Source: Arenivirga flava (GTDB taxonomy: Bacteria > Actinomycetota > Actinomycetes > Actinomycetales > Microbacteriaceae). From it: a DNA stretch of 64,000 nt. The stretch covers positions 2,089,809 to 2,153,808 of the forward strand of contig NZ_BSUL01000001.1 of assembly GCF_030161575.1 (NCBI RefSeq). Reading direction: 5' to 3'. The notes beneath the pieces are model-generated. The model was not told the DNA's origin, ran no database searches, and saw only the letters and a program-made list of their open reading frames with translations. Of the stretch, positions 42,301 through 49,669 are shown one piece after another (position 1 is the first letter of the stretch; every line of letters starts with the position of its first letter). The translations under genes and the position numbers were made by a program.

Positions 42301-42772
42301 CGGTCACGAAGAAGCGATCTGGCTGCCCCACCCGGTCCTTCTGGTGGAAGACCTGGGCCAGCGTCACCGTCTCGGCGTAGGCACGATTGCGGAACACCCC
42401 AACGATCACCGAATAGGTGCGATGATCGCGCAGCCCCACCGGCCTCGAAGCACCGGTCTGCTCGTTGCGCTCGGATTTGTAGTGGCCCTCGACATAGCTG
42501 CGGAGGCTGCGTTCGCGAGCGTCCGCGCCCGCGGCCTTGTTGTACGCGATCCGGTGAGCCGGAAGGAGCAGTGTGCTGACGGCATCGACGAGCGTCGACT
42601 TGCCCGATCCGATGTCACCGGTCAGCAACGAGGTACGGCCGTCCAGGCCGAGCTGCCAGACCTGTTTGTCGAAGGTTCCCCAGTTGACCACCTCGACGCG
42701 GTCGAGGCGATATCCCGCGAGTCCCCCGGTCTCGGCCTCCAGATCGAGCGCCGAGAACAGTGCATCGGTCAT
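39395..42772 (-). CDS. jetC: Wadjet SMC/MukB-like ATPase JetC
   Basis: 1,125 residues, the motor of the Wadjet complex. Walker A is GDIGSGKST at 52-60. The ABC signature SGGQKEKL lies at about 1012-1019 and Walker B FAVIDEAF at about 1046-1053, with Asp1050 and Glu1051. Between them are long Glu/Arg-rich heptad stretches (about 270-480 and 620-800) that form coiled coils around a central hinge. The closing motif LLIVTPLQKVHVIEPF is typical of this family rather than SbcC. ATG at 42772 overlaps the jetB stop (ATGA), and its own stop overlaps jetD the same way. More A/T at wobble positions than in the flanking genes suggests acquisition by transfer. Confidence 0.95.
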   Translation of the reverse strand: MTDALFSALDLEAETGGLAGYRLDRVEVVNWGTFDKQVWQLGLDGRTSLLTGDIGSGKSTLVDAVSTLLLPAHRIAYNKAAGADARERSLRSYVEGHYKSERNEQTGASRPVGLRDHRTYSVIVGVFRNRAYAETVTLAQVFHQKDRVGQPDRFFVTAETALAIDPDFADFGSEMTALRRRLRSQGAQIDNGYPDYARRMRRLLGIRSEQAMELFHQTVSMKSVGNLTDFVRSHMLEEEDADARVRAIVEHFEHLTKAHEAVQRATAQLAILDPLMESGDRYDAAVARHADLVAARRAVDPFVADAMLVALADETTRIDAECVAVWSDQEGRTARRREMVPRRDGLIAERAGAGGDRLTMIDLDLDRLARERERRAENHARHAIRLDEAGLEPVADEASFRERLLEAAQANDGIGLEREALREQQAPLSRRRFEAEAERARLREELAAVDGRRSNLDRRLLQVRERLCTALALEEWQLPFAGELIDVASAHDCWRGAAERVLGGFATMLLVADTDHRVVSRWVNDTHLAARLRYLRVPERQVRALPTRTDGELRLRDILQIEEGRFAAFLGAELQRRAEHLLVDTAAELADTDRAVTRAGLVRNGDRHEKDDRRVIDDPRSWVLGRSNERKVMALRAELAAIDSELEAVLAELARLQRLENESHRRATALGALTALTRWDDVDIAGVDRALSGLVAERERLVAGSHRLAEIESEIARLDEEAAVLDDEILVAQKRIGDLEGESKRLRERTEREQRVLDGLDSAALDTVRSRYVALEALLVGRRQRRSLEGLDTLRKFLSDEIAAQADVLQRETNGHITSVQNKMHEMLKAWPELRAEHDADVAALAAYRELHRRVRADDLPRFEEEFRRQLDENAVRELAQFHGWLRRQADEIHARVDRINEALGAIDYRPGRVIRIIAEPTVSQEIKDFRSDLRAATADLIDPVAGEAERRFEQVRVIIERFRGRQSHTDRDRAWTRFVTDVRNWFLFAASEQDRLTGEEFEHYTDSDGKSGGQKEKLAYTILAASLAYQFGLEWGVEKARDFRFAVIDEAFGRGSDESTRYALELFGRLGLQLLIVTPLQKVHVIEPFISAIGFVDNPTGAGSRVHTLTIEEFHRQRGRHDAR

Positions 42773-43356
42773 TCCTGATCTCCTGGCGTCGACGCGGCAT
42801 ACTCGGACAGCGCGGCATCGAAATCGCCCATTGTCTGAGCGTCGACATAGGCCTTGATCACGCGTCTGACCTCCCAGACGTCGCTCTGCCCGCGAAGCTC
42901 GTGCACGAAGCCCAGCTCCTTCAGCTGCTTGAGCGTGACGACGACGCGGTCGGCGATCTTCGCCGCATTCGTCGATTCGCGTACGAACACGCTGAACAGG
43001 TCGGCGATCTGCTCCACGGTAAGTACGAGGCGTCCGTCTCCGCCGTTGGCCTCGAACTCGGCAAGTCGTTTGCGCAGCAGTACCGCGAGGACGCTGGCAT
43101 GGTAGGTGAGGGTGCGACGGCGCACCAGCCGCGGCAAGGGCTCCTCGCCCTCTTCCTCGGCCCGGCTCGCCAGGAAGGCGTAGCCCTCAATCTCGTCGAT
43201 CACGACATCGACGGCGATGTCGTCGAAGTGCTCGCGGACTGCGCCGCCGTGCCGGGCCAGCGCAGCCCACGCCAGTTCGTCCTTCTCCCGATAGACGACT
43301 CCGCGCATCAAGGCGATGATCGCGGTCGCGGTGGCCTGCTCTTCCGGAGTCCTCAT
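42769..43356 (-). CDS. jetB: Wadjet kite-like subunit JetB (DUF4194)
   Basis: 195 residues, a winged-helix kite subunit comparable to MukE, which binds the kleisin JetA and the ATPase heads. Visible features are RGVVYREKDELAW (about 14-26), the long acidic helix around LASRAEEEGEEPLPRLVRR, and KQLKELGFVHEL (about 146-157) in the C-terminal winged helix. It starts with ATG at 43356, 14 bases after jetA, and overlaps jetC by four bases. The assignment rests on its size and its position between the DUF3375-type gene and the SMC-like gene. Confidence 0.88.
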   Translation of the reverse strand: MRTPEEQATATAIIALMRGVVYREKDELAWAALARHGGAVREHFDDIAVDVVIDEIEGYAFLASRAEEEGEEPLPRLVRRRTLTYHASVLAVLLRKRLAEFEANGGDGRLVLTVEQIADLFSVFVRESTNAAKIADRVVVTLKQLKELGFVHELRGQSDVWEVRRVIKAYVDAQTMGDFDAALSEYAASTPGDQE

Positions 43357-43370
43357 GCTTCGTCTCGCTC

Positions 43371-44810
43371 TCAGTGCCGATGCACGCTGACCGCGGGCAG
43401 CGTCATCCTTCGGATGATGGAGGAGTCGCCGCCGACATCGGGGTAGTCGATGGCCATACTCGCCGAGTCGTCGATCACGATATCGATGTCGTCCTCGCCG
43501 TCAAGGGCGAGGTAGGCCAGGATCTCGGCCGCGCCGTCACGAGGCGGATACAGTGCGATGACATCGGCCATCGAGACGATGCTGTGCCGCGGCACGACGG
43601 TGCGGATGTTCTCCGCCAGCCGCGCGGTGTCGATATATCGCTGCCGGAAGAGCACTTCAGCGTCGGCGACGTCGCGGGACTCAGGACGGATGAGTGCGTC
43701 GACCGCGGTCTCGGCGCGGACGGCGTACAGGGGCCGCTCGAACGGCATCGCGATCGGCACCCCGGGCTCGTCGAGCACGAGCCCGACCGTCTCCGGTGCC
43801 ATGTCGCGCACACGGAGTGCCGAGACCTCGATCGAGCGGGCTATGTCGAGCACCCGGCGGTTCTCCAACCAGACCCGGTCGTCCAGGAAACGCCGCAACT
43901 GCTCGGAGAGCGTGCGCACCGTCGCCTGCGTCCGTTCTGCCGCTTCGGCCCAATCGTGATGCAGCACTCGAACTCGATGATCGGCGTCGACCGTCGGCAT
44001 GTTGTGAACGGCCGCGAGCAGAGCGCTCAACTCGTCCTGCCGCCTCTCGGAGAGCAGGTAGTCGTAAAAGGACTGGAAACTCCTCCCCTGTTCGGACGAG
44101 GAAATGTCGGCGCGCTCGTCGACCAGGAGCGTCAACAGCTCGCCCTTGCCGCCGGCCCAGCCCGCGATCTGCTCGCGCGCCGAGCGGTCGAGACGTCGGA
44201 AGTTGTCTTCGACCTCACGAAAATCACCGATCAGTTCGCGCGACATGGTCGAGAACTGCTGGAAACGGTCCCGTACGCCGAAATCGTCTAGGGCGTCCGA
44301 CTCACCGCGTTCGATGCGGCCGATCTCGACGTCGATCTCGTCCCGGCGTCTCACCAGCTCGGCGATGCGCACCTGCGGATCCCGATCCGAGCCGTGCACG
44401 ATCTCGCGCAACAGAGCGACCAGCGTGTGGAGGCGTGACTCCGTGCCGACGAAGCCGCGCTCTCGCAACTCACCGATCCAGCGCCAGGCTTTCTCCAGCG
44501 TCGAGGTCGCCTCGTAGTGCACGTCGTCCGAGCCGGCAGGATAGAACCGTCGGAGCCACCCGTCGTCGGCGGACGACCACGCCTCGAGGTAGTCGACGGG
44601 TTGCCGCGGATAGCGCTCCGGCATCGACCTGCGGATCGCGTAGAGGTGGTCGTCGAGCAGATCGACGAGCTCGCTCTGGGCGACGGCCCCGCGGTTCGTC
44701 TCGAGCAGGTGCAGGCCCAGGAACGACAGGATCAATGGCGCGTTCGCCGCTCGGAGCAAGCGCCACGCGCCGTGACGTTCTGCGAGCTCAACGATCTCAT
44801 CGTGGTCCAC
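43371..44810 (-). CDS. jetA: Wadjet kleisin-like subunit JetA (DUF3375)
   Basis: 479 residues, comparable to MukF: N-terminal winged helix (about 1-75, LLETNRGAVAQSELVDLL), helical middle (about 110-300, with the family phrase FYDYLLSERRQDEL at about 240-253) and a C-terminal winged-helix part (about 420-479). JetA bridges the JetC heads. GTG at 44810 is selected over the longer open frame because TACCCT lies six bases upstream (leaderless), and the protein then begins VDHDEIVELAERHGAW in normal family length. It heads the jetABCD operon and is divergent from the sigma-factor gene across 140 bases. Confidence 0.9.
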   Translation of the reverse strand: MDHDEIVELAERHGAWRLLRAANAPLILSFLGLHLLETNRGAVAQSELVDLLDDHLYAIRRSMPERYPRQPVDYLEAWSSADDGWLRRFYPAGSDDVHYEATSTLEKAWRWIGELRERGFVGTESRLHTLVALLREIVHGSDRDPQVRIAELVRRRDEIDVEIGRIERGESDALDDFGVRDRFQQFSTMSRELIGDFREVEDNFRRLDRSAREQIAGWAGGKGELLTLLVDERADISSSEQGRSFQSFYDYLLSERRQDELSALLAAVHNMPTVDADHRVRVLHHDWAEAAERTQATVRTLSEQLRRFLDDRVWLENRRVLDIARSIEVSALRVRDMAPETVGLVLDEPGVPIAMPFERPLYAVRAETAVDALIRPESRDVADAEVLFRQRYIDTARLAENIRTVVPRHSIVSMADVIALYPPRDGAAEILAYLALDGEDDIDIVIDDSASMAIDYPDVGGDSSIIRRMTLPAVSVHRH

Positions 44811-44816
44811 CCCTGG

Positions 44817-44822
44817 AGGGTA
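44817..44822 (-). promoter_or_regulatory. -10 box of leaderless jetABCD operon transcript
   Basis: TACCCT on the minus strand, six bases from the GTG start of jetA. A small palindrome CACCCGGGGGTG at 44886-44897 lies between this promoter and that of the sigma gene and could be a shared operator. Confidence 0.5.
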
Positions 44823-44919
44823 TCCGCACCCTCCGACGGCCAACATCGTGTCGAACGGGGACACCGGGCCGTCCACGACGACCCCCACCCGGGGGTGTCC
44901 CGCGCCTCCACACCACCGC

Positions 44920-44925
44920 TAGTCT
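44920..44925 (+). promoter_or_regulatory. -10 box for the sigma-factor gene
   Basis: TAGTCT about 25 bases upstream of the ATG at 44951, leaving a short leader that carries the ribosome site GGGGTGAGGA. Unlike its neighbours, this gene is not leaderless. Confidence 0.45.
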
Positions 44926-44950
44926 CGAACCACGGGACAGGGGGTGAGGA

Positions 44951-46011
44951 ATGCTCGAACTCTTCGAGACGCAGGCCGCCTCGGACGGCGAGCTCGCCGA
45001 GCGCGTGCGCTCCGGCGACACGACGGCCTTCGCCGAGCTGTGGCAGCGCCATTACCGGCCCGCGTACCGGGCCGCGCAGCAGTTCTCGCGCATGATCGAC
45101 CCCGACGACCTGCTGAGCGAGGCGTACCTGCGGGTCTACCAGCTGCTGCTGCGGGGGCTCGGGCCGCGCGGCGCCTTCCGCCCCTACCTCTACGCGACGA
45201 TCCGCAACCTCGCGACCAACTGGGCGACGTCGAAGGCGGCGACCACCTCCGATCCGCTCGAGGACGATCCCGAGGACGTGCGCACCGTCGACGACCCCGC
45301 GGTCGCCGCGCTCGACCGGTCGCTGACCTCGCGCGCGTTCCGGGCGCTGCCCGAGCGCTGGCAGACGGTGCTCTGGTACACCGAGATCGAGGGGATGGAC
45401 CCGCACGAGGTCGCGCCGATCCTCGGGCTCTCGCCGAACGGCGTCGCCGCGCTGTCGATGCGCGCCCGCGAGGGCTGCGCGCCGCCTGGCTGCAAGCCCA
45501 CGTCAGGGATGAGGGGCGGTCGGAGGAGTGCCGCTGGGCGCTCTCGAAGCTGGGCGGCAACGCCCGCCAGTCGCTCGGCAAGCGCGACAAGGCGAAGCTC
45601 GACGCGCACATCGCCGACTGCCCGCGCTGCATCCTCGTCTCGGAGGAGGTCGAGGAAGTCGGCTCGCGCCTCGGCATGGTCATGATCCCGATCGCGCTCG
45701 GCGGCGTCGCCGGCGGCGGCCTCCTCGAGGCGATGAACGAGCCGGGCAGCCTCGACCTCGTGCACGACCTGGCCATGCCGGTGCTGCCGGAGGGGGTCGA
45801 CGCCGCCTCGCCCGCGACCGCGCTGACGCTGCCGCTCGTGAGCACCGTGCTGCTCGCCCGCGGCAGGCGCGCGAGGCTCGTCGCCGTCGTCGGCGCGGTG
45901 CTGCTCGTCATCGGGGCGGCCATCGCGGTGGAGCGCTCCATCGACTCGGCACGACCCGCCCTGCCCGCGATCGAGCAGCCCGCGAATTTCTTCGGGGAAC
46001 CCGCGTCATAG
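44951..46011 (+). CDS. ECF-type sigma factor fused to anti-sigma-like zinc-binding membrane domain, one-base frameshift
   Basis: Restoring one C near 45474 (GGCTG to GGCCTG) gives a 353-residue protein. Residues about 25-95 are sigma region 2 (DPDDLLSEAYLRVYQLL), and about 125-178 region 4 (LPERWQTVLWYTEIEGMDPHEVAPILGL-type helix-turn-helix). The C-terminal half carries HIADCPRC, an H-x3-C-x2-C zinc pattern as in ZAS anti-sigma factors. Two or three hydrophobic segments follow, the last about 310-330. A sigma factor joined to its own zinc-finger membrane tether suggests control by release or conformational change at the membrane (inference). As given, the frame stops soon after region 4, leaving an untethered sigma factor. 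GAGGA precedes the ATG. Downstream lies a hairpin, then wecB. Confidence 0.85.
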
Positions 46012-46035
46012 GTCGCCCAGGTGCCGGTCCTACCT

Positions 46036-46059
46036 GGTGAAGCACAGTCCTGCTTCACC
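46036..46059 (+). terminator. Hairpin after the sigma-factor gene
   Basis: GGTGAAGCA and TGCTTCACC form a perfect nine-base stem with a six-base loop, 25 bases beyond the stop codon. Confidence 0.6.
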
Positions 46060-46075
46060 CGTGATCCATCCGGAA

Positions 46076-46116
46076 GGACCGGTGCCGCGGCTTCCCCAGC
46101 CCCGTGGCCCCGGTCC
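46076..46116 (+). promoter_or_regulatory. Leader hairpin upstream of wecB
   Basis: GGACCGG (46076-46082) pairs with CCGGTCC (46110-46116), and inside it GCCGCGG pairs with CCGTGGC with one G-U pair. The structure ends about 30 bases before the wecB start and may influence its expression. Confidence 0.4.
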
Positions 46117-46147
46117 TGACGGCACGAGAACGAGTGGAGACAGCGCT

Positions 46148-47383
46148 ATGCCCAAGGTGATGATCGTGTACGGCACCCGTCCGGAGGCCATCAAGGTGGC
46201 TCCGGTGATCGCCGCGCTCGCATCCGACGACGCCATCGAGCTCGACGTGGTGGTGACCGGTCAGCACCGCGCGATGCTCGACCAGGTCAACGACCTGTTC
46301 GGCATCTCGCCGCGCGTCGACCTGGACGTGATGACCGACCGGCAGAGCCTCGCGGGGCTCGCCGCGACCGTGATGGCGCGACTCGGCGAGGTGGTGGCCG
46401 AGTCGCGGCCCGACGCGCTGCTCGTGCAGGGCGACACCACCACGGCAGCGGTGGCCGGGCTGGTCGCCTACTACGCGGGCGTGCCCGTGCTGCACCTCGA
46501 GGCGGGCCTGCGTTCCGGCCGTCTCGACTCGCCGTTCCCCGAGGAGGGCAACCGCAAGCTCGTCGGCCAGCTCGCCGCGCTGCACTTCGCACCGACGCCC
46601 GAGGCGCGCGCGAACCTGCTGCGCGAGGGCGTGGCCGCAGCGGATGTGGTCACCACCGGCAACACGATCATCGACGCACTGCTGCACGCGACCGCCGTCG
46701 CGCCCGCCTTCGATCCGGCGCTGCAGGCCGTGATCGACTCCGGCCGGCGCCTGCTGCTCGTCACCAGCCACCGCCGCGAGTCCTGGGAGGGCGGCATCGC
46801 CGCCACCGCCCGCGCCATCGGCCGCATCGTCGAGGCGCGCCCGGACGTGCACGCGGTGATCCCACTGCACCGCAACCCGATCGTGCGCGAGGCCTTCGCG
46901 GCGGCGCTCGGGCCGCACGAGCGGGTGAGCGTGATCGACCCGCTCGACTACCACCGCTTCTCGGCGCTCATGGCGGCCAGCCACCTCATCCTCACCGACT
47001 CCGGCGGGGTGCAGGAGGAGGCGCCGAGCCTCGGCAAGCCCGTGCTCGTGACGCGCGACACGACCGAGCGGCCGGAGGGCGTCGCGGCCGGCGCGGCCAA
47101 GCTCGTCGGCACCGACGAGCAGCGCATCGTCGACGAGGTGCTGGCGCTGCTCGACGAGCCGGCGGCCTACGCCGCGATGGCGCGGGCGGTGAACCCCTAC
47201 GGCGACGGCCTCGCATCCGGCCGCGTGATCGCCGCGATCAGGGCGTTCTTCGCCTCGGGAGCCCGGATGGAGGACTTCTCGCCCGGCCCCGCCAGCCGCA
47301 CCGCCGCGCAGGCGAACAGCAGCGGCAGCCCCATCCAGAACAGCAGCGTCGACGGCAGCATCGCCTCGCTCAGCACGCGCTGA
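46148..47383 (+). CDS. wecB: UDP-N-acetylglucosamine 2-epimerase (non-hydrolysing)
   Basis: 411 residues. The enzyme interconverts UDP-GlcNAc and UDP-ManNAc for wall polysaccharide or teichoic-type polymers. Recognisable parts are GTRPEAIKVAPV (about 9-20), QGDTTT (about 97-102), HLEAGLRSGRLDSPFPEEGNRKL (about 117-139) with the catalytic acids, TSHRRES (about 203-209), and DSGGVQEEAPSLGKPVLVTRDTTERPE near 280-306. GGAGA lies eight bases before the ATG at 46148. The family normally ends shortly after GDGLASGRV. Here about 40 low-complexity residues follow, because the frame runs on into the oppositely oriented membrane-protein gene and overlaps it by 187 bases. It is next to an envelope-protein cluster that includes a glycosyltransferase. 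Confidence 0.95.
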   Translation: MPKVMIVYGTRPEAIKVAPVIAALASDDAIELDVVVTGQHRAMLDQVNDLFGISPRVDLDVMTDRQSLAGLAATVMARLGEVVAESRPDALLVQGDTTTAAVAGLVAYYAGVPVLHLEAGLRSGRLDSPFPEEGNRKLVGQLAALHFAPTPEARANLLREGVAAADVVTTGNTIIDALLHATAVAPAFDPALQAVIDSGRRLLLVTSHRRESWEGGIAATARAIGRIVEARPDVHAVIPLHRNPIVREAFAAALGPHERVSVIDPLDYHRFSALMAASHLILTDSGGVQEEAPSLGKPVLVTRDTTERPEGVAAGAAKLVGTDEQRIVDEVLALLDEPAAYAAMARAVNPYGDGLASGRVIAAIRAFFASGARMEDFSPGPASRTAAQANSSGSPIQNSSVDGSIASLSTR

Positions 47384-48891
47384 TCCCCGGGCGCCACCGC
47401 CCAGAAGTGCAGCCACCCGGCGAGCATGGCGAAGACGGTGGCGAAGCCGAGGCTGCGGCTGCGGAGCGGATGCGTCCGGGCGAACGCGAGCGAGAGCGCC
47501 ACGAGCATCCCCGCGAACTGCAGGCCGGGCACGAGCAGCGGCACGGCGAGGAGCAGCGGGCTGGAGCCCGCGACGGGCGTCCAGCGAGGGTCCTGCACCG
47601 GCTCGCCGTCGCCGACCGGCAGCATCGTGCTGCCCCTGGACTGCTGCGCCGGCTGGGCGATCGCGGCCAGTCCCCGGTCGCTGACCGCGACGATGCGCTC
47701 GGGATGCGTGATGCGGAAGCGGATGAGGTCGTCGATCCCGATCGCGGCGAAGGCCGGGTCGGCGAGCACGGCGCCGGCCTGCGGGTCGGTGATCGAGCGT
47801 CCGCTCGCCTGCAGCGCGCCCTCCGGCAGCCCGAACCATCCGAGATCGGCCTCGGGATCGGGGCTCGTCGGCAGCAGGGTGCCGAAGACGACCGAGTAGA
47901 CGGCGTCGCTGCGCACGCGGTCGAGCGCGTCACCGGCCTGCGCGGCGCCGACGGCGAGCAGGGCGACCGCCGCGGTGAGCGAGGGCACCCGGTGCGCGAG
48001 GGTGCGCGCGAGCTCCCGACCGCGATCGCCCCGCAGCGCCCGGCCCGTCTCGCGCCCGCGCCGCTGCTCGGCGTCGCGCAGCCAGGGCAGCACGACGAGC
48101 GCCGCGACGAAACCGGGCAGGAACGCCAGCAGCGCCGGCGAGGTGGCGAGCGCCGCGGCCGCGAGCAGCACGCCGAGCGCGCTGGCCGCGACGCCGCGCG
48201 GCGGCACGTCGAGGGTCGTCACCCGGTCGGCCCAACCGCCCCAGAGGATGAGCAGCGCGATGAAGCCGGCGAGCACCGCCAGCAGCACGGCGCCGTCGAG
48301 GTCGGCCGAGATCAGGAAGTCGGCGAAGACGCCGTCGAGCAGCACGGCGCCGAGGAGGGCCGCCACGACCAGCCGGAACGGCACGGCGCCGGGCAGGTAG
48401 CGGATGAGGGCCACCGTGAGCAGGCCGAGCGCGACGGCCAGCAGCGCCCCGAGGATGCGCAGGTCGAGCACGCCGCCGCCGAGCAGGCGCGCGAGGGCCG
48501 CGACGCCGTAGTACGGCGACAGCGACCAGACGTCCGAGCCCGGGCACGCGGCCGCGTGCCAGTCGGCCGGCGACCAGAGCGGGTAGACGGCGCTCATCGC
48601 GTCCGCCGTGAAGGGGCGCTCGTTCGCGAGACCGACCGAGCAGAGCAGGCGGAAGCCGTCGCCCGCATCCGCCATCCCGACCGGCACCGGCACGAACAGG
48701 CGCAGCAGGGCGAGGCCGGTCATCACGGCGCCGCCGAGCACCGCGGCGACCCAGATGCGCGGACGCCGCTCCGCCCGCCCCGGTCCGAGCAGGGCGAAGG
48801 CGGCGGTGATGCGATCGACGACGAGGATGCGGCGCCGCACGCCCCGGCGCTGCTCGTGCTTCGCGCGGCGGCGCGGCTCAGTCGCCGTCAT
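47197..48891 (-). CDS. Multi-pass membrane protein of the exosortase cluster
   Basis: 564 residues with about 10 or 11 hydrophobic helices, beginning near residue 46 and ending near 540. A large external loop lies after the first helix (about 70-110, with Cys and several Trp), and a second between about 330 and 430. The shape resembles polytopic glycosyltransferase-C or O-antigen-polymerase-like envelope proteins, but I see no diagnostic motif and do not assign a function. ATG at 48891 lies within the end of the lipoprotein gene (14-base overlap), so it is the last gene of the coupled operon. Its 3' end overlaps wecB on the other strand by 187 bases. Confidence 0.8.
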   Translation of the reverse strand: MTATEPRRRAKHEQRRGVRRRILVVDRITAAFALLGPGRAERRPRIWVAAVLGGAVMTGLALLRLFVPVPVGMADAGDGFRLLCSVGLANERPFTADAMSAVYPLWSPADWHAAACPGSDVWSLSPYYGVAALARLLGGGVLDLRILGALLAVALGLLTVALIRYLPGAVPFRLVVAALLGAVLLDGVFADFLISADLDGAVLLAVLAGFIALLILWGGWADRVTTLDVPPRGVAASALGVLLAAAALATSPALLAFLPGFVAALVVLPWLRDAEQRRGRETGRALRGDRGRELARTLAHRVPSLTAAVALLAVGAAQAGDALDRVRSDAVYSVVFGTLLPTSPDPEADLGWFGLPEGALQASGRSITDPQAGAVLADPAFAAIGIDDLIRFRITHPERIVAVSDRGLAAIAQPAQQSRGSTMLPVGDGEPVQDPRWTPVAGSSPLLLAVPLLVPGLQFAGMLVALSLAFARTHPLRSRSLGFATVFAMLAGWLHFWAVAPGDQRVLSEAMLPSTLLFWMGLPLLFACAAVRLAGPGEKSSIRAPEAKNALIAAITRPDARPSP

Positions 48892-49669
48892 CAGCGCCCA
48901 CCGAGACGCAGCGCAGCGTGAGGTTGCCGTTGGCCTCCTCGCGCAGCACGCCGGCGACCCCCGCCGAGGCGCGCAGGCCGAGGCCGATCCACTCCTGCAC
49001 GCTCTCCGCGCAATCGCGGACCGCCGTGCCTCCGCTCGGCGCGGTCTCCTGCCGCAGCCAGTGATTGACGTCGCGGTAGTCGTGCGACTCGTCGCAGCGC
49101 ACGTCGACGGTCTCGTCCGGCGCGCCGAGCACGGGGTCCGCGACCTCGCCGACCGCCGCGTAGCAGCGGGTGAGCGCATCCGCGCGGGCCGCGTCGGCGG
49201 CGGCGCCGCGCAGCGAGGCGGTGTGGACGAGCGGATCGAAGGCCGTCGCCTCATCGCGCACCGTCACGAGGTCGCAGCGCACCCATCGCTCGCCCGCGGC
49301 CCACTGCTGCTCGCTGGGCAGCCACGGCACCGTCCAGACCCCGTAGAGCGCCTGGCGCTCGTGCGCCTCGAGGTAGCCGCGCACGACGCGCGGAGGGCAG
49401 GCCTCGGCGGCGATCGCCTCGCGCTCGCCGAGCACCGGGTAGCTCTCGCGGTCGAGCTCACCCACGAGGTAGGTCTCGGCGGTGTGCTCTCGGTCGCAGG
49501 CGACGGTCGCCGTGCCGTCGCTGAGCGACCGGAACTGCTCCGGCCGGTCGATCAGGCGGCACTCGCCGACCGTCGGCTCGGCCACGGCCGTCTCGAGCGC
49601 GGGTGCGCAGCCGGCGAGCAGCGCGACGAGCGCCGCAGCGGCCAGCAGCGCGGCGCCGACCCGGCTCAG
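48878..49669 (-). CDS. Lipoprotein with septum-formation-like domain, probable CTG start
   Basis: 263 residues. Signal peptide with lipobox LAGC (Cys at about 22). The exported part has paired-Cys modules (VGECRL, TVACDREHTAETYLVGEL, WVRCDLVTV, then VDVRCDESHDYRDV, CAESVQEW, LTLRCVSV) that follow the septum-formation domain pattern twice. No ATG, GTG or TTG lies in a usable place; the frame is open but non-protein-like upstream. CTG at 49669 overlaps the exosortase stop as CTGA, copying the ATGA couplings used elsewhere in this operon, and gives a correct signal peptide. A CTG start is therefore proposed; the alternative is a sequencing error. Its role in the exosortase cluster is unknown. 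Confidence 0.75.
   Translation of the reverse strand: MSRVGAALLAAAALVALLAGCAPALETAVAEPTVGECRLIDRPEQFRSLSDGTATVACDREHTAETYLVGELDRESYPVLGEREAIAAEACPPRVVRGYLEAHERQALYGVWTVPWLPSEQQWAAGERWVRCDLVTVRDEATAFDPLVHTASLRGAAADAARADALTRCYAAVGEVADPVLGAPDETVDVRCDESHDYRDVNHWLRQETAPSGGTAVRDCAESVQEWIGLGLRASAGVAGVLREEANGNLTLRCVSVGADDGD

Noticed and set aside
44951..45685. A complete 244-residue sigma factor
   Set aside because: After region 4 this frame turns into Arg/Ser-rich sequence, while the neighbouring frame carries the zinc motif and membrane helices. A frameshift explains it better.
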